Below, in pieces: positions 6,626 to 7,887 of a stretch of 7,887 bases of DNA. How positions within the stretch are numbered: position 1 is the first letter of the stretch; every line of letters begins with the position of its first letter. A program made the translations under genes and the position numbers. Origin of the DNA: an uncultured Thermomicrobiales bacterium (GTDB lineage: Bacteria > Chloroflexota > Chloroflexia > Thermomicrobiales > UBA6265); contig CADCWK010000097.1 in assembly GCA_902806375.1 (NCBI GenBank), forward strand, positions 1-7,887, written 5' to 3'. The notes under the pieces were generated by a model. It worked only from the letters and a program-made list of their open reading frames with translations. It had not been told where the DNA came from and searched no databases.

Positions 6626-7887
6626 GTGCACTCTGAACAGGATGGTCGGCCCGTCGATACCGGGTCGGCCAACACCATGACCAGCCACACGCCCGGCACA
6701 ACGGACCCCACCAGCAGCTTCGAGGCGCTGGAAGCCGTCGGTGCCCTCGAGGAGGACGCCGTGGACACCCCGGCCGTGCCGACGATCGACTCGGCGGTCG
6801 ATCAGGTCGACGACGCGGCGGCGAGGGACGATCCGGCGGCCGAGGGTCTGGCCTATCGCCGGCGCTTCCGCGGCCTGATCGGCGTCCGGAGCAAGGTGCC
6901 CATCCGGGACCGCTCGGTCCTTTCGCTGGTTTACACCCCCGGCGTCGCCGAGGCTTGTCTGGCGATCGAGCAGGACCCGCTGTCCTCCTATGACCTGACG
7001 TGCCGCGGCAACACGGTCGCGATCCTGACCGACGGCTCCGACCTGTTCGGCAGCCAGGGCGGGACCGGCATCGAGGCCCTGCCGATCGAGGAGGGCAAGA
7101 GCGTCATCTTCAAGACGTTCGCCGGGATCGACGCCTTCCCGATCTGCCTGGAGAGCCATGACGTCGGCCGGGCGGTGCAGGCCGGGATCGCGATCGCCCC
7201 GACCTTCGGGGCGATCTGCCTGGACGACATCGCGGCGCCGGCGGCCTTCACGATCGCCGACCACCTCGAGAAGGCCGCCGACATCCCGGTCTTCTCCAAC
7301 CAGCACCACGGCACCGCCGTGCTGGTGCTCGGCGCCCTGCTCAACGCGCTCAAGGTGACCGACCGCACAGCGGCGACGACCCGCGTCGTGATCAGCGGCG
7401 CGGGCGTCGCCGGGATCGGCGTCGCGCGGCTGCTGGTCCGGTCCGGTTTCGGGGACGTGATCGTCTGCGACCGGGCCGGCGCGATCTACCGGTACCGGCC
7501 GGAGCGGATGCACTGGGCCAAGGCCTATGTCGCGCGGGAGACCAACCAGAGCGACCGGCGCGGCAGCCTGGCCGAGATGCTCAAGGGCGCCGACGCCTTC
7601 GTCGGCCTGAGCACCGGGAGCATCGTCGACGAGGCCATGGTCGCCAGCATGGCCGACGACCCGATCGTCTTCGCGCTGGCCGTGCCAGACCCCGAGGTCA
7701 CGCCCGCCGTCGCACGCGCCGCCGGGGCACGGGTCATCGCGACGGGGCGTTCCGACCACGCCAACCAGATGGACGTGTCCCTGGTCTTTCCCGGCGTGTT
7801 CCGCGGTCTCCTCGACAGCCGGGCCCGCAACATCCGTCTGCGGACGCTCCGGTACGCCGCCGAGGCGCTGGCCGGGATGGTGGGCGC
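6626..7887 (+). CDS. Malic-enzyme-fold NAD(P)-dependent protein with altered active-site residues, partial (3' end beyond window)
   Basis: Malic enzymes oxidatively decarboxylate malate to pyruvate with NAD(P)+ and a divalent metal. From the GTG at 6626, 420 residues are visible and the stop lies outside. Residues 1-74 are an acidic Ala/Asp-rich extension, probably disordered. The catalytic domain (about 75-240) has LSLVYTPGVAEAC with the catalytic-type Tyr Y103, then PIEEGKSVIFKTFAGID with the Lys at 158 or 163. The NAD-binding domain has the Rossmann motif GAGVAGIG (258-265), GADAFVGLS (321-329), ATGRSDHANQ (372-381) and FPGVFRGLLD (388-397). Several usually invariant positions differ. The metal segment LEDI is LDDI (199-202), HDDQHGTA is SNQHHGTA (224-231), FALANP is FALAVP (349-354), and NQVNN is NQMDV (380-384). 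The fold assignment is firm, but the malate reaction is uncertain. A C-terminal phosphotransacetylase-like domain, as in MaeB, cannot be judged because the sequence ends. The gene stands alone on the plus strand, divergent from the helicase. Confidence 0.88.
   Translation, partial: MHSEQDGRPVDTGSANTMTSHTPGTTDPTSSFEALEAVGALEEDAVDTPAVPTIDSAVDQVDDAAARDDPAAEGLAYRRRFRGLIGVRSKVPIRDRSVLSLVYTPGVAEACLAIEQDPLSSYDLTCRGNTVAILTDGSDLFGSQGGTGIEALPIEEGKSVIFKTFAGIDAFPICLESHDVGRAVQAGIAIAPTFGAICLDDIAAPAAFTIADHLEKAADIPVFSNQHHGTAVLVLGALLNALKVTDRTAATTRVVISGAGVAGIGVARLLVRSGFGDVIVCDRAGAIYRYRPERMHWAKAYVARETNQSDRRGSLAEMLKGADAFVGLSTGSIVDEAMVASMADDPIVFALAVPDPEVTPAVARAAGARVIATGRSDHANQMDVSLVFPGVFRGLLDSRARNIRLRTLRYAAEALAGMVG

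Noticed and set aside
6449..7759. 436-codon minus-strand frame opposite the malic-enzyme-like gene
   Set aside because: It is rich in Asp, Gly, Arg and His with no recognisable motif, and it is antisense to clear malic enzyme motifs. It is a shadow frame.

Overview
This is a GC-rich bacterial window, with many G/C-ending codons and antisense shadow frames throughout. It carries three transcription units and no RNA genes, mobile elements or CRISPR arrays that I can see. The actinobacterial-style sensor module, the Ala/Thr/Pro-rich disordered extensions and the high GC suggest a high-GC Actinomycetota or Chloroflexota (Limnocylindria/Ellin6529-like) lineage. That placement is inference; no marker gene here settles it.

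Region 1 (1-2632, minus strand) is a tightly coupled signalling operon. In transcription order it has a membrane histidine kinase, an OmpR/PhoB-type response regulator (4-base ATGA overlap with the kinase) and a small proline-rich protein with a 2TM-like membrane segment (1-base TGATG overlap with the regulator). The third gene runs off the left edge. The kinase joins a multi-pass N-terminal module resembling the actinobacterial 'putative sensor' family (PF13796) to a classical HisKA/HATPase_c core.

Region 2 (2811-6050, minus strand) is a CsdA/DeaD-type DEAD-box RNA helicase of 935 residues. It has an unusual disordered N-terminal extension of about 234 residues, all helicase motifs, a DbpA/CsdA-type RNA-binding domain and a 170-residue Arg/Gly/Asp-rich tail. 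A near-perfect intrinsic terminator lies 33 bases past its stop. A likely extended -10 promoter about 320 bases upstream implies a long structured leader, as is common for cold-shock and autoregulated helicase messages.

Region 3 (5695-6625) is a 931-base divergent intergenic region with the helicase promoter and leader and a cluster of overlapping inverted repeats around 6193-6241. No credible gene is seen in it.

Region 4 (6626 to the right edge, plus strand) is a malic-enzyme-fold protein, open at its 3' end. It keeps the catalytic Tyr and Lys signatures and the NAD-binding glycine motif but lacks several metal- and malate-binding residues of the family. It may have a different substrate or be catalytically altered, and it is the most interesting observation in the window.

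The three units have no obvious functional link. The two-component operon and the helicase are separate minus-strand units divided by the terminator, and the malic-enzyme-like gene is divergent from the helicase.
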